The notes below the pieces were generated by a model. It ran no database searches. It was not told where the DNA came from and saw only the letters and a program-made list of their open reading frames with translations. A stretch of DNA of 64,000 nt from SXIZ01 sp040079795 (GTDB taxonomy: Bacteria > Pseudomonadota > Gammaproteobacteria > Methylococcales > Methylomonadaceae). Location of the stretch: contig JBEBJQ010000005.1 in assembly GCA_040079795.1 (NCBI GenBank), positions 1 to 64,000 on the forward strand. The letters run 5' to 3'. Below are positions 35,949 to 44,818 of the stretch, one piece after another (position 1 is the first letter of the stretch; every line of letters starts with the position of its first letter). The position numbers and the translations under genes are program-made.

Positions 35949-36428
35949 ATGAATATCCCTCAAGAAGCCCGTCCCCCTTTTCCGCCTTTTACCCGTGAAA
36001 CGGCTATGCAAAAAGTTCGTGCGGCTGAAGACGCCTGGAATAACCGTGATCCCGAGCGTATCGCCCTGGCCTATACCATCGATAGCCAGTGGCGGAATCG
36101 TAACGAATTTCCGGTAGGTCGGGCGCAAATTGTCGCTTTTTTGCAGCGCAAATGGACACGGGAACTCGACTATCGTTTAATCAAAGAGCTTTGGGCATTT
36201 GAGGGTAATAGGATTGCCGTGCGCTTTGCTTATGAGTGGCACAACGACACTGGTGAGTGGTTTCGTTCCTATGGCAATGAAAACTGGGCATTTGATGAGA
36301 ATGGTTTAATGCGTCAGCGGTACGCCAGTATTAATGATTTACCGATAGCGGAAGCGGATCGGAAATTTCATTGGCCACCAGGCCGTCGCCCAGATGAGCA
36401 TCCGGGATTAAGCGCTTTGGGTCTTTGA
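35949..36428 (+). CDS. DUF1348 (NTF2/SnoaL-like fold) protein
   Basis: A 159-residue small protein, very conserved in sequence across bacteria: KVRAAEDAWNNRDPERIALAYT, WRNRNEFPVGRAQIVAFLQRKW, RFAYEWHNDTGEWFRSYGNE, and a C-terminal DRKFHWPPGRRPDEHPGLS. The fold is of the NTF2 superfamily; substrate and role are unknown. Good SD (AGGAG). It stands apart from neighbours on the same strand. Confidence 0.92.
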   Translation: MNIPQEARPPFPPFTRETAMQKVRAAEDAWNNRDPERIALAYTIDSQWRNRNEFPVGRAQIVAFLQRKWTRELDYRLIKELWAFEGNRIAVRFAYEWHNDTGEWFRSYGNENWAFDENGLMRQRYASINDLPIAEADRKFHWPPGRRPDEHPGLSALGL

Positions 36429-36585
36429 CCGATTTATAAGGGTTGTAGGGTTGGCTATTTCCCCTTCGCAAACGTAGAACCGGGTAGGTGTGTGTAGTCA
36501 TTGCGGTCACTTGACATAAACACCTATTAACAGTACCTTGAGTGGTTTTTTTAATTTAACCTAAACCTGTTTACAAGAGCCGTCA

Positions 36586-37770
36586 ATGGAAGAATTTCAT
36601 CGCATCAGTCGTTTGCCCCCCTACGTTTTTAATATCGTTAATGAATTAAAAGCCAAAGCGCGTGCCGCAGGTGAGGATATTATTGATTTTGGCATGGGAA
36701 ATCCTGATCAGCCGACCCCCAAACACATTGTTGATAAATTGATCGAAGCTGCGGAACGCGGAGATACCCATCGTTATTCGGTTTCTAAAGGGATTCCTCG
36801 CTTACGCAAAGCAATTTGCGGCTGGTACAAAAGACGCTTTAATGTTGAGTTGAATGCTGATTCGGAAGCTATTGTCACTATTGGCTCAAAAGAAGGTTTG
36901 GCGCATTTGGCTTTGGCCACTTTAGGGCCTGGCGATGTCGTATTGGTGCCGAATCCTGCTTACCCGATCCATCCTTATGGAGTGGTGATTGCTGGCGCGG
37001 ATTTACGCCATGTCCCCATGATTAAAGGTGTAGATTTTTTTGAAGAGCTGCAAAAAGCCATCGTAGACAGCTGGCCGAAGCCTAAAATGCTCATCTTGAA
37101 CTTCCCCGGTAACCCAACCAGCCAATGCGTTGAATTGGATTTTTTTGAGAAAATCATCGCGGTTGCCAAAGAACATAATATCTGGGTAGTTCACGATTTA
37201 GCATACACCGATATTGTTTTTGACGGCTATGTTGCGCCCTCCATTCTTCAGGTTGAAGGGGCTAAAGACATTGCAGTCGAATTTTTCTCCATGTCAAAAA
37301 GCTATAACATGCCCGGCTGGCGGGTTGGTTTTATGTGTGGTAATCAGCAGCTGGTTTCCGCTTTGGCAAGGATCAAGTCCTATTTGGATTATGGCACCTT
37401 CACCCCGATTCAAATTGCTGCGATCGCCGCTTTGGAAGGCCCGCAGGATTGTGTTGTGGACATTTGCGAAATGTATCGCAAACGCCGGGACGTATTATGT
37501 GAAGGATTGGTGAGTATCGGCTGGCAGGTTGAAAAACCTAAAGCGACAATGTTCCTATGGGCACCGATTCCAGACGCTTACAAAGAAATGGGTTCGTTAG
37601 AGTTTTCTAAAAAATTATTACTGGAAGCCAAGGTGGCGGTATCACCGGGTATTGGTTTTGGCCAATATGGGGACGATCATGTCCGTTTTAGTTTGATTGA
37701 AAATGAGCACCGCACTCGGCAAGCGATTCGGGGTATCAAAGCCATGTTTAAGAAAGACGGCGTTAAATAG
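36586..37770 (+). CDS. alaC: Alanine-type aminotransferase (AlaC-like)
   Basis: A 394-residue PLP aminotransferase with close resemblance to E. coli AlaC: ISRLPPYVFNIVNELK, FGMGNPDQPTP, IVTIGSKEGLAHL, VPNPAYPIHPYG and FPGNPTSQCVE. The PLP-lysine stretch is MSKSYNMPGWRVGF, and IKSYLDYGTFTPIQ follows. It would make alanine from pyruvate and glutamate. It lies upstream of hom-thrC on the same strand, an order seen in several proteobacteria, although it does not belong to threonine synthesis itself. Confidence 0.92.
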   Translation: MEEFHRISRLPPYVFNIVNELKAKARAAGEDIIDFGMGNPDQPTPKHIVDKLIEAAERGDTHRYSVSKGIPRLRKAICGWYKRRFNVELNADSEAIVTIGSKEGLAHLALATLGPGDVVLVPNPAYPIHPYGVVIAGADLRHVPMIKGVDFFEELQKAIVDSWPKPKMLILNFPGNPTSQCVELDFFEKIIAVAKEHNIWVVHDLAYTDIVFDGYVAPSILQVEGAKDIAVEFFSMSKSYNMPGWRVGFMCGNQQLVSALARIKSYLDYGTFTPIQIAAIAALEGPQDCVVDICEMYRKRRDVLCEGLVSIGWQVEKPKATMFLWAPIPDAYKEMGSLEFSKKLLLEAKVAVSPGIGFGQYGDDHVRFSLIENEHRTRQAIRGIKAMFKKDGVK

Positions 37771-37862
37771 CCCAATATAAGGCAGAAGGCATTTGAAATA
37801 CCAAGCTCAGAGCGGCTGTATTTTCCATTAAATCATTGAACAAATGTAGGCAGGAGTTAGAT

Positions 37863-39173
37863 TTGAAACCGGTAAAGATTGGGATTTTAGGCTTGGGCAC
37901 TGTCGGTGGCGGTACGGTCAATGTCTTGCAACGTAATGCTGCCGTAGTGCGGGGCAGGGCGGGGCGGGATATTATTATTACCCGTGCTTCTGCAAAAAAC
38001 CTGACCCGCCAGCGTATTTGCGATACCCAAGGTATTCAGTTGACGGCTGATCCGTTTGAGGTGGTCAATGATCCCGACATCGATATTATCCTGGAGCTAA
38101 TGGGTGGGCTTACGCCGGCTAAAGAACTGGTCTTGCAAGCCATTACTAACGGTAAACATGTGGTAACAGCAAACAAAGCCCTCATTGCCTTGCATGGCAA
38201 CGAAATTTTTCGTAAAGCGAGCGAACGTGGGGTGATGGTAGCGTTTGAAGCGGCTGTTGCGGGCGGAATACCGATTATAAAAGCGATCCGTGAAGGCTTA
38301 AGTGGTAACCAGATTGAATGGCTGGCAGGCATCATAAACGGCACTGGCAATTTTATTTTGACTGAAATGCGCGATAAAGGCCGTGATTTCGGTGATGTAT
38401 TAGCCGAAGCTCAAGCCTTGGGCTATGCTGAAGCCGACCCGACTTTTGATGTTGAAGGCATAGATGCCGGGCATAAGCTGACTATATTGGCTTCCATTGC
38501 TTTCGGAATTCCATTGCAATTTGACAAAGTGTATACCGAAGGCATTACGGCTATTACCCGTGCGGATGTGGAATATGCAGAAGAGTTAGGGTATCGCATC
38601 AAACATTTGGGTATTGCGCGAAAAACGCCTGCGGGTATTGAGTTACGGGTACATCCGACGCTGATTCCTGAGCGGCGCTTAATTGCTAATGTCGATGGGG
38701 TTAAGAATGCCGTGCTGGTCTACGGTGATGCGGTTGGGCCGACGTTGTATTACGGCGCAGGTGCAGGCGCAGAACCTACTGCTTCCGCCGTAGTTGCGGA
38801 TGTTGTGGATGTGGTCAGGGCACTTACCAGTGACCCGGAAAACCGTGTGCCGCATCTGGCATTTCAACCCGACGCTATTGTTGAGCAGCCGGTATTAAGC
38901 TCCGAACAATTTACCACTGCCTATTATTTACGCTTAACCGCAGAAGATAAGCCTGGTGTGCTGGCGGAAGTCACCAAAATATTGGCCATACATCAAATCA
39001 GCATCGAAGCCATTATTCAAAAAGAACCCCAGCCGGATAAAACTACTTTGCCGGTGATTATGCTCACCCAAAAAACCCTCGAAAAAGAAATGAATGCCGC
39101 GATTGCCGAGATTGAAGCGTTACAGTCAATTAGCGGTAAAGTAAGCCGTATTCGCTTAGAAACATTAGGATAA
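37863..39173 (+). CDS. hom: Homoserine dehydrogenase
   Basis: A 436-residue enzyme reducing aspartate semialdehyde to homoserine. It has the Rossmann motif GILGLGTVGGGTVN, GKHVVTANKALIA, the catalytic-region GIINGTGNFILTEM and EADPTFDVEGIDAGHKL, and a C-terminal ACT domain (about 355-425, LTAEDKPGVLAEVT), which usually mediates feedback control. I choose TTG 37863, with GGAG six bases upstream; a TTG at 37836 lacks a site. thrC begins 7 bases after the stop. Confidence 0.95.
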   Translation: MKPVKIGILGLGTVGGGTVNVLQRNAAVVRGRAGRDIIITRASAKNLTRQRICDTQGIQLTADPFEVVNDPDIDIILELMGGLTPAKELVLQAITNGKHVVTANKALIALHGNEIFRKASERGVMVAFEAAVAGGIPIIKAIREGLSGNQIEWLAGIINGTGNFILTEMRDKGRDFGDVLAEAQALGYAEADPTFDVEGIDAGHKLTILASIAFGIPLQFDKVYTEGITAITRADVEYAEELGYRIKHLGIARKTPAGIELRVHPTLIPERRLIANVDGVKNAVLVYGDAVGPTLYYGAGAGAEPTASAVVADVVDVVRALTSDPENRVPHLAFQPDAIVEQPVLSSEQFTTAYYLRLTAEDKPGVLAEVTKILAIHQISIEAIIQKEPQPDKTTLPVIMLTQKTLEKEMNAAIAEIEALQSISGKVSRIRLETLG

Positions 39174-39180
39174 TCACACC

Positions 39181-40260
39181 ATGTCTACCCAGAAACACTA
39201 CACCGGACTCATCAACCGTTACCGGGACCGTTTACCGGTCAGTGACAACACCCGCATTATTAGTTTGAATGAAGGTAATACTTTACTAATTGAACTGCAA
39301 AATATCCCGCGATTGATTGGCAAAGACGTAAAAATTTACGTCAAATTTGAAGGCTTAAACCCGACGGGTTCGTTTAAAGACCGGGGCATGACCATGGCGG
39401 TGACCAAAGCGGTAGAGCAGGGGAGTAAAGCCATTATTTGCGCTTCTACCGGCAATACATCCGCCTCAGCCGCAGCCTATGCTGCGCGCGCGGGCATTAA
39501 GGCGTTTGTGTTGATACCTGATGGTAAAATTGCCTTGGGTAAACTCGCGCAAACCTTGATGTACAACGCTACGATTATTCAAATCAACGGCAATTTCGAT
39601 CAAGGCATGACCTTGGTCAAAGAAATCGCTGACCACGCACCGGTAACTATTGTTAACTCTATCAACCCGTATCGCATTGACGGCCAAAAAACTGCCGCGT
39701 TTGAGATTATCGACGATTTAGGTTTCGCACCGGATTATCACTGTTTACCGGTTGGTAATGCGGGCAACATAACCGCCTATTGGAAAGGGTATACTGAATA
39801 TTACCAAAGCCGTGTGTGCGCAAATTTACCGATTATGTGCGGTTATCAAGCCGCTGGCGCCGCGCCGTTTTTAGCGGGTCATCCGATTGAAAACCCTGAA
39901 ACCATAGCCACCGCCATCCGTATCGGCAATCCGCAGTCTTGGGATTACGCCTGGGCTGTGCAAAAAGAATCCGGCGGCTGGTTTGATAAATTTACGGATG
40001 AACAAATTTTAGCGGCACAGAAAATGCTCTCCAAACATGAAGGTATCTTTTGTGAACCGGCTTCTGCGGCTTCTTTGGCGGGGTTGCTAAATGATTTGAG
40101 TACTGGCAAAATCCCTGAAGGTAGCACCATAGTGTGCACTTTGACTGGCAACGGCATTAAAGACCCGGATGTGGCGATTATGCAATGCGCGGATGCTAAA
40201 CCGGTAACCATTGAAGCGAATTTGGATGCGGTGAAGCGGGCGATTTTGGATGTGTTGTAA
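39181..40260 (+). CDS. thrC: Threonine synthase
   Basis: A 359-residue PLP enzyme converting phosphohomoserine to threonine. Motifs: PLP-lysine in NPTGSFKDRGMT, CASTGNTSASAAAYAARAG, VNSINPYRIDGQKTAAFEI, LPVGNAGNITAYWKG and the C-terminal EPASAASLAGL...CTLTGNGIKDP. It belongs to the short type of threonine synthase. Directly follows hom; thrB is not in this window. Confidence 0.96.
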   Translation: MSTQKHYTGLINRYRDRLPVSDNTRIISLNEGNTLLIELQNIPRLIGKDVKIYVKFEGLNPTGSFKDRGMTMAVTKAVEQGSKAIICASTGNTSASAAAYAARAGIKAFVLIPDGKIALGKLAQTLMYNATIIQINGNFDQGMTLVKEIADHAPVTIVNSINPYRIDGQKTAAFEIIDDLGFAPDYHCLPVGNAGNITAYWKGYTEYYQSRVCANLPIMCGYQAAGAAPFLAGHPIENPETIATAIRIGNPQSWDYAWAVQKESGGWFDKFTDEQILAAQKMLSKHEGIFCEPASAASLAGLLNDLSTGKIPEGSTIVCTLTGNGIKDPDVAIMQCADAKPVTIEANLDAVKRAILDVL

Positions 40261-40286
40261 GATTTGATAGCCATCTTTTTGAGTAC

Positions 40287-40316
40287 GATGGGTTGAGGCG
40301 ATAACCGAAACCCATC
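40287..40316. repeat. Palindrome after thrC, terminator-like or REP-like
   Basis: GATGGGTT (40287-40294) pairs with AACCCATC (40309-40316) across a 14-base loop. No U-run follows. GATGGGTT/AACCCATC palindromes are common dispersed intergenic repeats, so this may be such a unit between the convergent thrC and PEP-CTERM-like genes. Confidence 0.5.
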
Positions 40317-40361
40317 ATTGCCAATACTTGATTTAATAGTTTTCGCGTTTCCCTATCTTAC

Positions 40362-40938
40362 CTACACCACAGATTTACGACGTTTCATACCGATTAAGCC
40401 TATCATGGTAGAACTGAATAGCCAAATAGCGCCAGGAACTGGAACTGCCGAAGGGGTTAAGGATAAATTATCAACAAGAAAATAATTACCTAAGCCCAAA
40501 TGAAGCTCATCAATCGGCTGTGCCTGACCACTGATAAATTCGTATGCCCCTCCTCCTGGTAATAAAGAGGTGTTGATTGACCAAACTTCAGTTCCGTTAT
40601 TAAATCCTTTAATAGTTCCATGTAAAATGCTACCGGAAAGGCTTGCCCCTTTTGCCCACAATCCATCAAAAGTAAAATCCGACAAGTCGGCGTTGTTGAT
40701 TGTTCCTACACCACCCTGGTTATTAATAAGATTGAATGCACCACTGTATGCTTGATACGATGAAGTGCTCAGGTTACTAATCCAATCTAATGTAGAAGAA
40801 AAATTAAATCCTTGGTAAGTGGGCATATCTCCATAGGGTTTATTTGGATTACTGATGACAGCCCCCGGGATATCTTCAAACGTTAATAGATTCGCTTGGG
40901 AAGTATTAGCCCAGAACAGAACAGAATGGTTTTTTCAT
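40362..40938 (-). pseudogene. PEP-CTERM-like surface protein, frameshifted in signal peptide (possibly phase-variable)
   Basis: Open mature frame reads LTFEDIPGAV, then FNFSSTLDW, DFTFDGLWAKGASLSG and LGNYFLVDNLSL. It ends in a sorting-signal-like tail VPVPGAIWLF...GLIGMKRRK (variant PEP-CTERM: V-P-x-P, hydrophobic helix, basic end). The ATG at 40938 is preceded by AGGAAGG but is out of frame: it reads MKKPFCSVLG and stops. The mature frame has a TGA just upstream. Between them lie three tandem TTCTG units (40912-40926); adding one unit joins ATG and mature frame (MKKPFCSVLFWANTSQA). Read as it stands, the gene is off. Export would depend on an exosortase not present here. Confidence 0.72.
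40912..40926 (-). repeat. (TTCTG)3 tandem pentanucleotide in coding start
   Basis: On the plus strand three perfect CAGAA units. In the gene's direction each three units encode F-C-S-V-L, a hydrophobic peptide suited to a signal sequence. Frame arithmetic: 3 units out of frame, 4 or 1 (and 7) in frame. Only three units, so slippage rate may be low. Confidence 0.7.
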
Positions 40939-41152
40939 AAACCTTCCTAAAATAATAACGATTAATAGAAGTTATTAGCCTGCATACTAGCTTAAATCTA
41001 AAGGTAATTCACGAGGACATATGCAGGAAATTGCGTGACAACATGCTGTCGAAGTTGATCTTATCATACTAACTGATATTGCTCACATAATCTCGAAATG
41101 CAAGCACAGTAAATACGCCATTCAAAATAAAGCCTATGTTGCCGTTTTTTTG

Positions 41153-41290
41153 TTATTTAGCAGCTACCGGAATTGCATAAAAATAAGTGTTGTCGAAAGG
41201 CTTATTGTATTTCAGCATTCCGTGAATGGCATGGAGCAATTTTCGCATTACTGCGAAAACGCTCCCTAAAGGTTTCTCGCCGATGACCAT
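41153..41290 (-). pseudogene. IS110-family-like transposase C-terminal fragment
   Basis: A 45-residue frame, GEKPLGSVFAVMRKLLHAIHGMLKYNKPFD and NTYFY near the end, resembles the C-terminus of IS110-type transposases (RKLLxxxxxMLKxxxPFD). An in-frame stop lies directly upstream, so only the tail remains. It overlaps a short plus-strand frame and lies next to the first structured repeat. Confidence 0.55.
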
Positions 41291-41555
41291 TAATCAAACC
41301 AAATACGATGACGCTATTGAAACCCACATTACTCAGCGGCAGGTGTTGATACAAGCAGTGCAGAGCACCCAGGCAAATGCTTTAAAACCGGAGAGTCGCT
41401 CATTTTTGCTAAAGATTTTTTCGGGCATCCTGCTTGAAAAAATCTGCAAAAACTTAACGCGACGGTTTATTTTGCTGCGCAAGCCCCGATTCGTCCTGCG
41501 TCCGCCCGCTCCGACCCGGCAAGGGGATCGTCGCATAGCTCCCACAATGACTTGA
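41283..41555 (+). pseudogene. Short gene fragment running into the structured repeat
   Basis: From ATG 41283 about 35 residues of plausible helical protein (TKYDDAIETHITQRQVLIQAVQ) continue in frame into the 293-bp repeat at 41386, where the reading becomes basic repeat-encoded sequence until the stop. I read it as a gene whose 3' part was replaced by the repeat. No family recognised. Confidence 0.35.
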
Positions 41556-41678
41556 CGGCTATTCGGGAAGCCTCTGTATTTCGCCTGTGCTTACGCTTCG
41601 GCTCAACACCCGGCCCTGCGCCTATCGGGGACTAAAAATCTTCACTTCTCTACCGCTCCGCTTCCAAGATTTTCAGCG
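41386..41678 (+). repeat. Structured 293-bp dispersed repeat, copy 1
   Basis: Near-identical in sequence and equal in length (293 bases) to 50943-51235. Subterminal hairpins are GATTTTTTC/GAAAAAATC (41414-41444) and AAAATCTT/AAGATTTT (41634-41673), about 190 bases apart. A diverged copy in opposite orientation lies at about 45936-46234. Apparent proteins within it are by-products. It encodes no transposase, so it would be non-autonomous if mobile, or a structured RNA. Confidence 0.85.
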
Positions 41679-41716
41679 ACAGAACAGTAATGCTATTACT
41701 GTTGAAATACTCAAGC

Positions 41717-41956
41717 CTATTTTCTCTGCGAGTGTTTTGTTTTGGCGGTGATTTTTGCCGCCGGCGCCGATTGCTTCATCCGGTCAAAAAAATAGCCTAT
41801 AAAGCCGAACATCACTACGGCAAACAGTACCCGGCTGATAATTAAGGCTTCAGCCAGCGGTATTTCTGAATCTGCGCCAGCCAGTGTTTTGAAGAAATCG
41901 ACCACCCAGTTAATGCCGAGTGTAGGGTCAAAAATATTGATGAGTTGGTTGTTCAT
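41717..41956 (-). CDS. Small membrane protein of unknown function
   Basis: 79 residues: a hydrophilic N-terminus (INIFDPTLGINWVVDFF), one membrane helix (about 43-62, ISRVLFAVVMFGFIGYFF) and a basic lysine-rich tail. A good ribosome binding site (GAGGAAT) precedes the ATG. No family recognised. It lies between a structured repeat and an empty stretch, transcribed leftward. Confidence 0.55.
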   Translation of the reverse strand: MNNQLINIFDPTLGINWVVDFFKTLAGADSEIPLAEALIISRVLFAVVMFGFIGYFFDRMKQSAPAAKITAKTKHSQRK

Positions 41957-42318
41957 GTTGGCATTCCTCTATCTATGATAATGAAATTGAGCGTTTTTTA
42001 CATTCTGCGCCGTTAGATATGCTTGCGCCTCTGGAGTTCATCACTTTTTTAATCTGGTCAGTTCAGATACTCTGTAAATGTAAAACAATCGCCTACTTTA
42101 TACTGCGAATGCTTGTTAATTTCTGTGAAGTATTACCCATTAAAAGGCTATTTTTTAAGTTGGCTTCGACGCGTGGGCAGGCAGAGCGAGCAATGCTGGA
42201 CTTAGGATATTGACGGCTTCAGATTAACAAACAATCATGCCAGTATTTTTATAGTGCTGACGGCTTAAAGTACTCATGTTAGAATTTTTACCGAGACTTT
42301 CAACATAAGGTAAAGGCC
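41957..42318. other. Intergenic, no convincing gene
   Basis: A 64-codon frame at 42019-42213 has no ribosome site or recognisable sequence and is probably chance. The right end (about 42305) has AAGG-type sequence serving the TPR gene. Confidence 0.35.
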
Positions 42319-43932
42319 ATGAAAATGCCGTTTAAGCAAGCCCCGCAACCGTACCCCGCCGAAATGCAGGCATTGCAGCAACTGTTTCAAAGCGGACAAT
42401 ACCCTCTGGCTGAAAGCAGAGCACAGGCATTATTAGTGCAATTCCCCAAATCGCTCGGGTTATATAATTTGCTTGGGCTCTGCCAACAGGCACAAGGCAA
42501 AAATCATGAAGCGATTGCCAGTTTCCGTAAGATGCTCGCGCTTGACCCGCGTATTGCGGAGATTCATTTTAACTTAGGGGTAATATTCGCAGCATCAGGA
42601 GAAATTCAAGAGGCTATCGCAAGTTACCGCAAAGCCCTGCAATTTAAGCCAAACTTTACCGTGGCGCACTTTAACCTTGGTATATTGCTACAGGCAGAGG
42701 GTCTATTGCCGGGAGCTGCCCTGCATTACCGCAAGGCGGTTGCGCTGGAGCCCGACTTTTTAGAGGCATTAGGCAACTTGGGAATAGTGTTGCAGCAAAG
42801 TGGCCAGTTAGCGGAAGCGGAACAGTGTTATGGTCAAGCGCTGGCGCTACGTCCTGATGCACAGGGGTATTATAACCTCGGCACGACCTTGTATGGTCAG
42901 GGCAAGCATGAAGAAGCTATTGTGGCGTTTCGTGAAGCCCTAAAGCTTGATCCGCAGTTTGCCGATGCCTGGAATGCGTTGGGTGAGACTTTACGTGATC
43001 GCGCCGATATGGATGAGGCGATCCGCTGTTATAAACAGGCGCTGGTGGTACAGCCCACGCATGGGCGCGCCAAGTATAATCTGGGGGAGTTTTACTGTCT
43101 GGCGGATCGTTTGATGGATGCCATACCGTATTTTGAGGATTCCGATTTTGCGGATGCCCGGGAGCGCGCGTTGCAGTGTTATTACAAAACCCGGCAGTTT
43201 GAAGTTTTTAAACAAAAATTCGAGCAGCTTAGCGCACAGCGGCAGCATTCATCAGTGCTGCTGGGTACGTTATCTACGCATTATGCAACTAATTTCGGCG
43301 ATGAAAATCCCTACACTTTCTGTAAAGCCCCTATGGATTATGTGGTGCATACCTGTATTGATGAACTGGCGGAACCGGATAGCCCGTTTTTAACAGCGTT
43401 GTTAGAAGACATCCTGCAACTCGCCATCGCCGAAAGAAAGCAGGGACGTTTGTATTACGGCATGCAGTCGGCGGGTAATTTGTTGATGCGTTCTGAGCCA
43501 TCCATCCAAAAACTCGCCGGGCTAATTCGCAATAAAGTTCTGGCCTATCAACAACATTTTTCTGCAAGCCGGGACGGACTGATTGTAAATTTCCCCACCG
43601 AGATTGAATTCACCAGCTCCTGGTATTTGCGTATGCACCAAGGCGGTTATTTGACCTCGCACATCCATGAAGAAGGCTGGATCAGCGGCTGTGTTTATCT
43701 CCGGCTACCAGAAAAACAAAACGCCCACGAGGGTAGTTTTGAATACAGTACCGACGGCGATGATTATCCCCGCTTGCATGAAAACTTCCCAACTCAAATT
43801 GTCGATCAACAGGTGGGGGATTTGGTGTTGTTTCCTTCTTCATTATTTCACCGCACGATTCCTTTTAATTCCGATCAAGAGCGGATTTGTGTGGCGTTTG
43901 ATGTTAAGCCAGCAATAAATAGGTTGGGTTAA
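42319..43932 (+). CDS. TPR protein fused to a putative 2OG-Fe(II) oxygenase domain
   Basis: A 537-residue protein. The N-terminal half (about 20-270) consists of about seven 34-residue tetratricopeptide repeats (recurring A-x-xx-F/Y-xx-A-L-x-L-x-P). The C-terminal part (about 420-537) resembles the PF13759 putative 2-oxoglutarate/iron oxygenase: FTSSWYLRMHQGGYLTSHIHEEGWISGCVYL supplies the first His and an acidic residue, and LFPSSLFHRTIPFNSDQERICVAFDV the distal His and the Arg. It may hydroxylate a protein or peptide partner held by the TPR region (inference). Intact gene within a decayed region. Confidence 0.85.
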   Translation: MKMPFKQAPQPYPAEMQALQQLFQSGQYPLAESRAQALLVQFPKSLGLYNLLGLCQQAQGKNHEAIASFRKMLALDPRIAEIHFNLGVIFAASGEIQEAIASYRKALQFKPNFTVAHFNLGILLQAEGLLPGAALHYRKAVALEPDFLEALGNLGIVLQQSGQLAEAEQCYGQALALRPDAQGYYNLGTTLYGQGKHEEAIVAFREALKLDPQFADAWNALGETLRDRADMDEAIRCYKQALVVQPTHGRAKYNLGEFYCLADRLMDAIPYFEDSDFADARERALQCYYKTRQFEVFKQKFEQLSAQRQHSSVLLGTLSTHYATNFGDENPYTFCKAPMDYVVHTCIDELAEPDSPFLTALLEDILQLAIAERKQGRLYYGMQSAGNLLMRSEPSIQKLAGLIRNKVLAYQQHFSASRDGLIVNFPTEIEFTSSWYLRMHQGGYLTSHIHEEGWISGCVYLRLPEKQNAHEGSFEYSTDGDDYPRLHENFPTQIVDQQVGDLVLFPSSLFHRTIPFNSDQERICVAFDVKPAINRLG

Positions 43933-44169
43933 TAGAAATAAACAACCTGTATTGCGCTATAACGAACCCTCAGAGCCTAGGTGTATTAACCTAATTGATG
44001 CCAAATGTAGTGTGTTTGGTAGTGGCTAATAATGCTCCACTTTAGCTTTTTACCCAATTCTCAATGTCTAAATTAGCCTGAGTTCGGGATAAGAAATCTT
44101 GGCAGTCTTTATGTAAAGCTGAAAAAATATGAACGACCAAGAGCATATTTTTCAAAAGGCTGCCAAGTG

Positions 44170-44276
44170 ATGATTTTAACGCGATTATTTTGTGATGTAG
44201 ATGATTTTTGTCAGGCATTTATTCCGCCGTTGAAAATCTTCACTTCGCTGTCGCTACGTTTCCAAGATTTTCAGCG
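44170..44276 (+). pseudogene. Transposase N-terminal scrap (IS982/IS4-like) ending in the repeat hairpin
   Basis: ATG 44170 begins LTRLFCDVDDFCQAFIP, a start typical of IS982/IS4-type transposases (FCxVDDFCxxF). After 21 residues the sequence becomes the structured-repeat hairpin at 44231. The frame stays open through it but no longer resembles a transposase. The rest of the element is missing. Confidence 0.55.
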
Positions 44277-44498
44277 AATGACTATTTGGAGCGGGATGCG
44301 CCGATTGCGGATGAAAATTTGTTGCTGGTAATTCAGTCCTTGGCATCCTTGCACCGCGCCCAAGTGTTCGATGGCGTGGCATTGCTAAAGAAGTTCCCCA
44401 ACCGCTTTGGCCCACATCATCAGGAAGATGTAGAGCGTATCTGGAGAAATTACACTTTGGTGCCAGATGAGTTAAAAGGTATTTTTTTACAGGCGTGA
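44208..44498 (+). pseudogene. C-terminal fragment of an unknown protein fused to repeat end
   Basis: After the hairpin the frame reads DYLERDAPIADENLLLVIQSL, HRAQVFDGVALLKKF, and ERIWRNYTLVPDELKG to a stop, about 73 residues of credible globular, helical protein with no start of its own. The repeat supplies the upstream codons (HFAVATFPRFSAN). I do not recognise the parent protein. It may be an orphan 3' end. Confidence 0.4.
44231..44277 (+). repeat. Structured repeat, terminal hairpin only (partial copy)
   Basis: TGAAAATCTT (44231-44240) pairs perfectly with AAGATTTTCA (44264-44273). Sequence and flank (TTTCAGCG) match the 3' ends of the 293-bp copies; the other 250 bases are absent. It sits exactly at the junction between a transposase scrap and another gene fragment. 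Confidence 0.75.
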
Positions 44499-44558
44499 TC
44501 CCAGCGTGTCGCGGCTTATCCACTGTCGCAAGATCGAAAGTGTTATTTTTAAACCTGT

Positions 44559-44801
44559 TTACGCCTGCGTTGTCCTCAACAAACAATCTAACGTATCCAC
44601 TAACTCACACCAATCCGAATCTTCTGCTTTGGCTTCATTCAGAAATACAGCCTGAGCTTCGTTCCAGAAACTGGCTTCAGGCAAGCTAACATCGCTGGGT
44701 AACGGTTTATATCTTTCAATAAAAGCCTTAATTTGTTGCTCTTCATCCGCTAAGCCTAATTGGCAAAATAAGCTTTGCAGTGTGTGACTTGAAGTATCCA
44801 T
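44559..44801 (-). CDS. DUF2789 family protein
   Basis: An 80-residue protein matching DUF2789: LQSLFCQLGLADEEQQIKAFIERYKPL, LPEASFWNEAQAVFLNEAKAEDSDW and a C-terminal VDTLDCLLR. Small, acidic, probably cytosolic, no known function. It lies 17 bases downstream of the DUF502 gene on the same strand, so they may be co-transcribed. Confidence 0.88.
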   Translation of the reverse strand: MDTSSHTLQSLFCQLGLADEEQQIKAFIERYKPLPSDVSLPEASFWNEAQAVFLNEAKAEDSDWCELVDTLDCLLRTTQA

Positions 44802-44818
44802 TTGAATTCCCGAGTTGA

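Noticed and set aside
41333..41545. Minus-strand 'protein' shared with 50908-51102
   Set aside because: Identical because both lie in the 293-bp repeat; basic, low-quality composition and no ribosome site, so taken as a by-product of the repeat.
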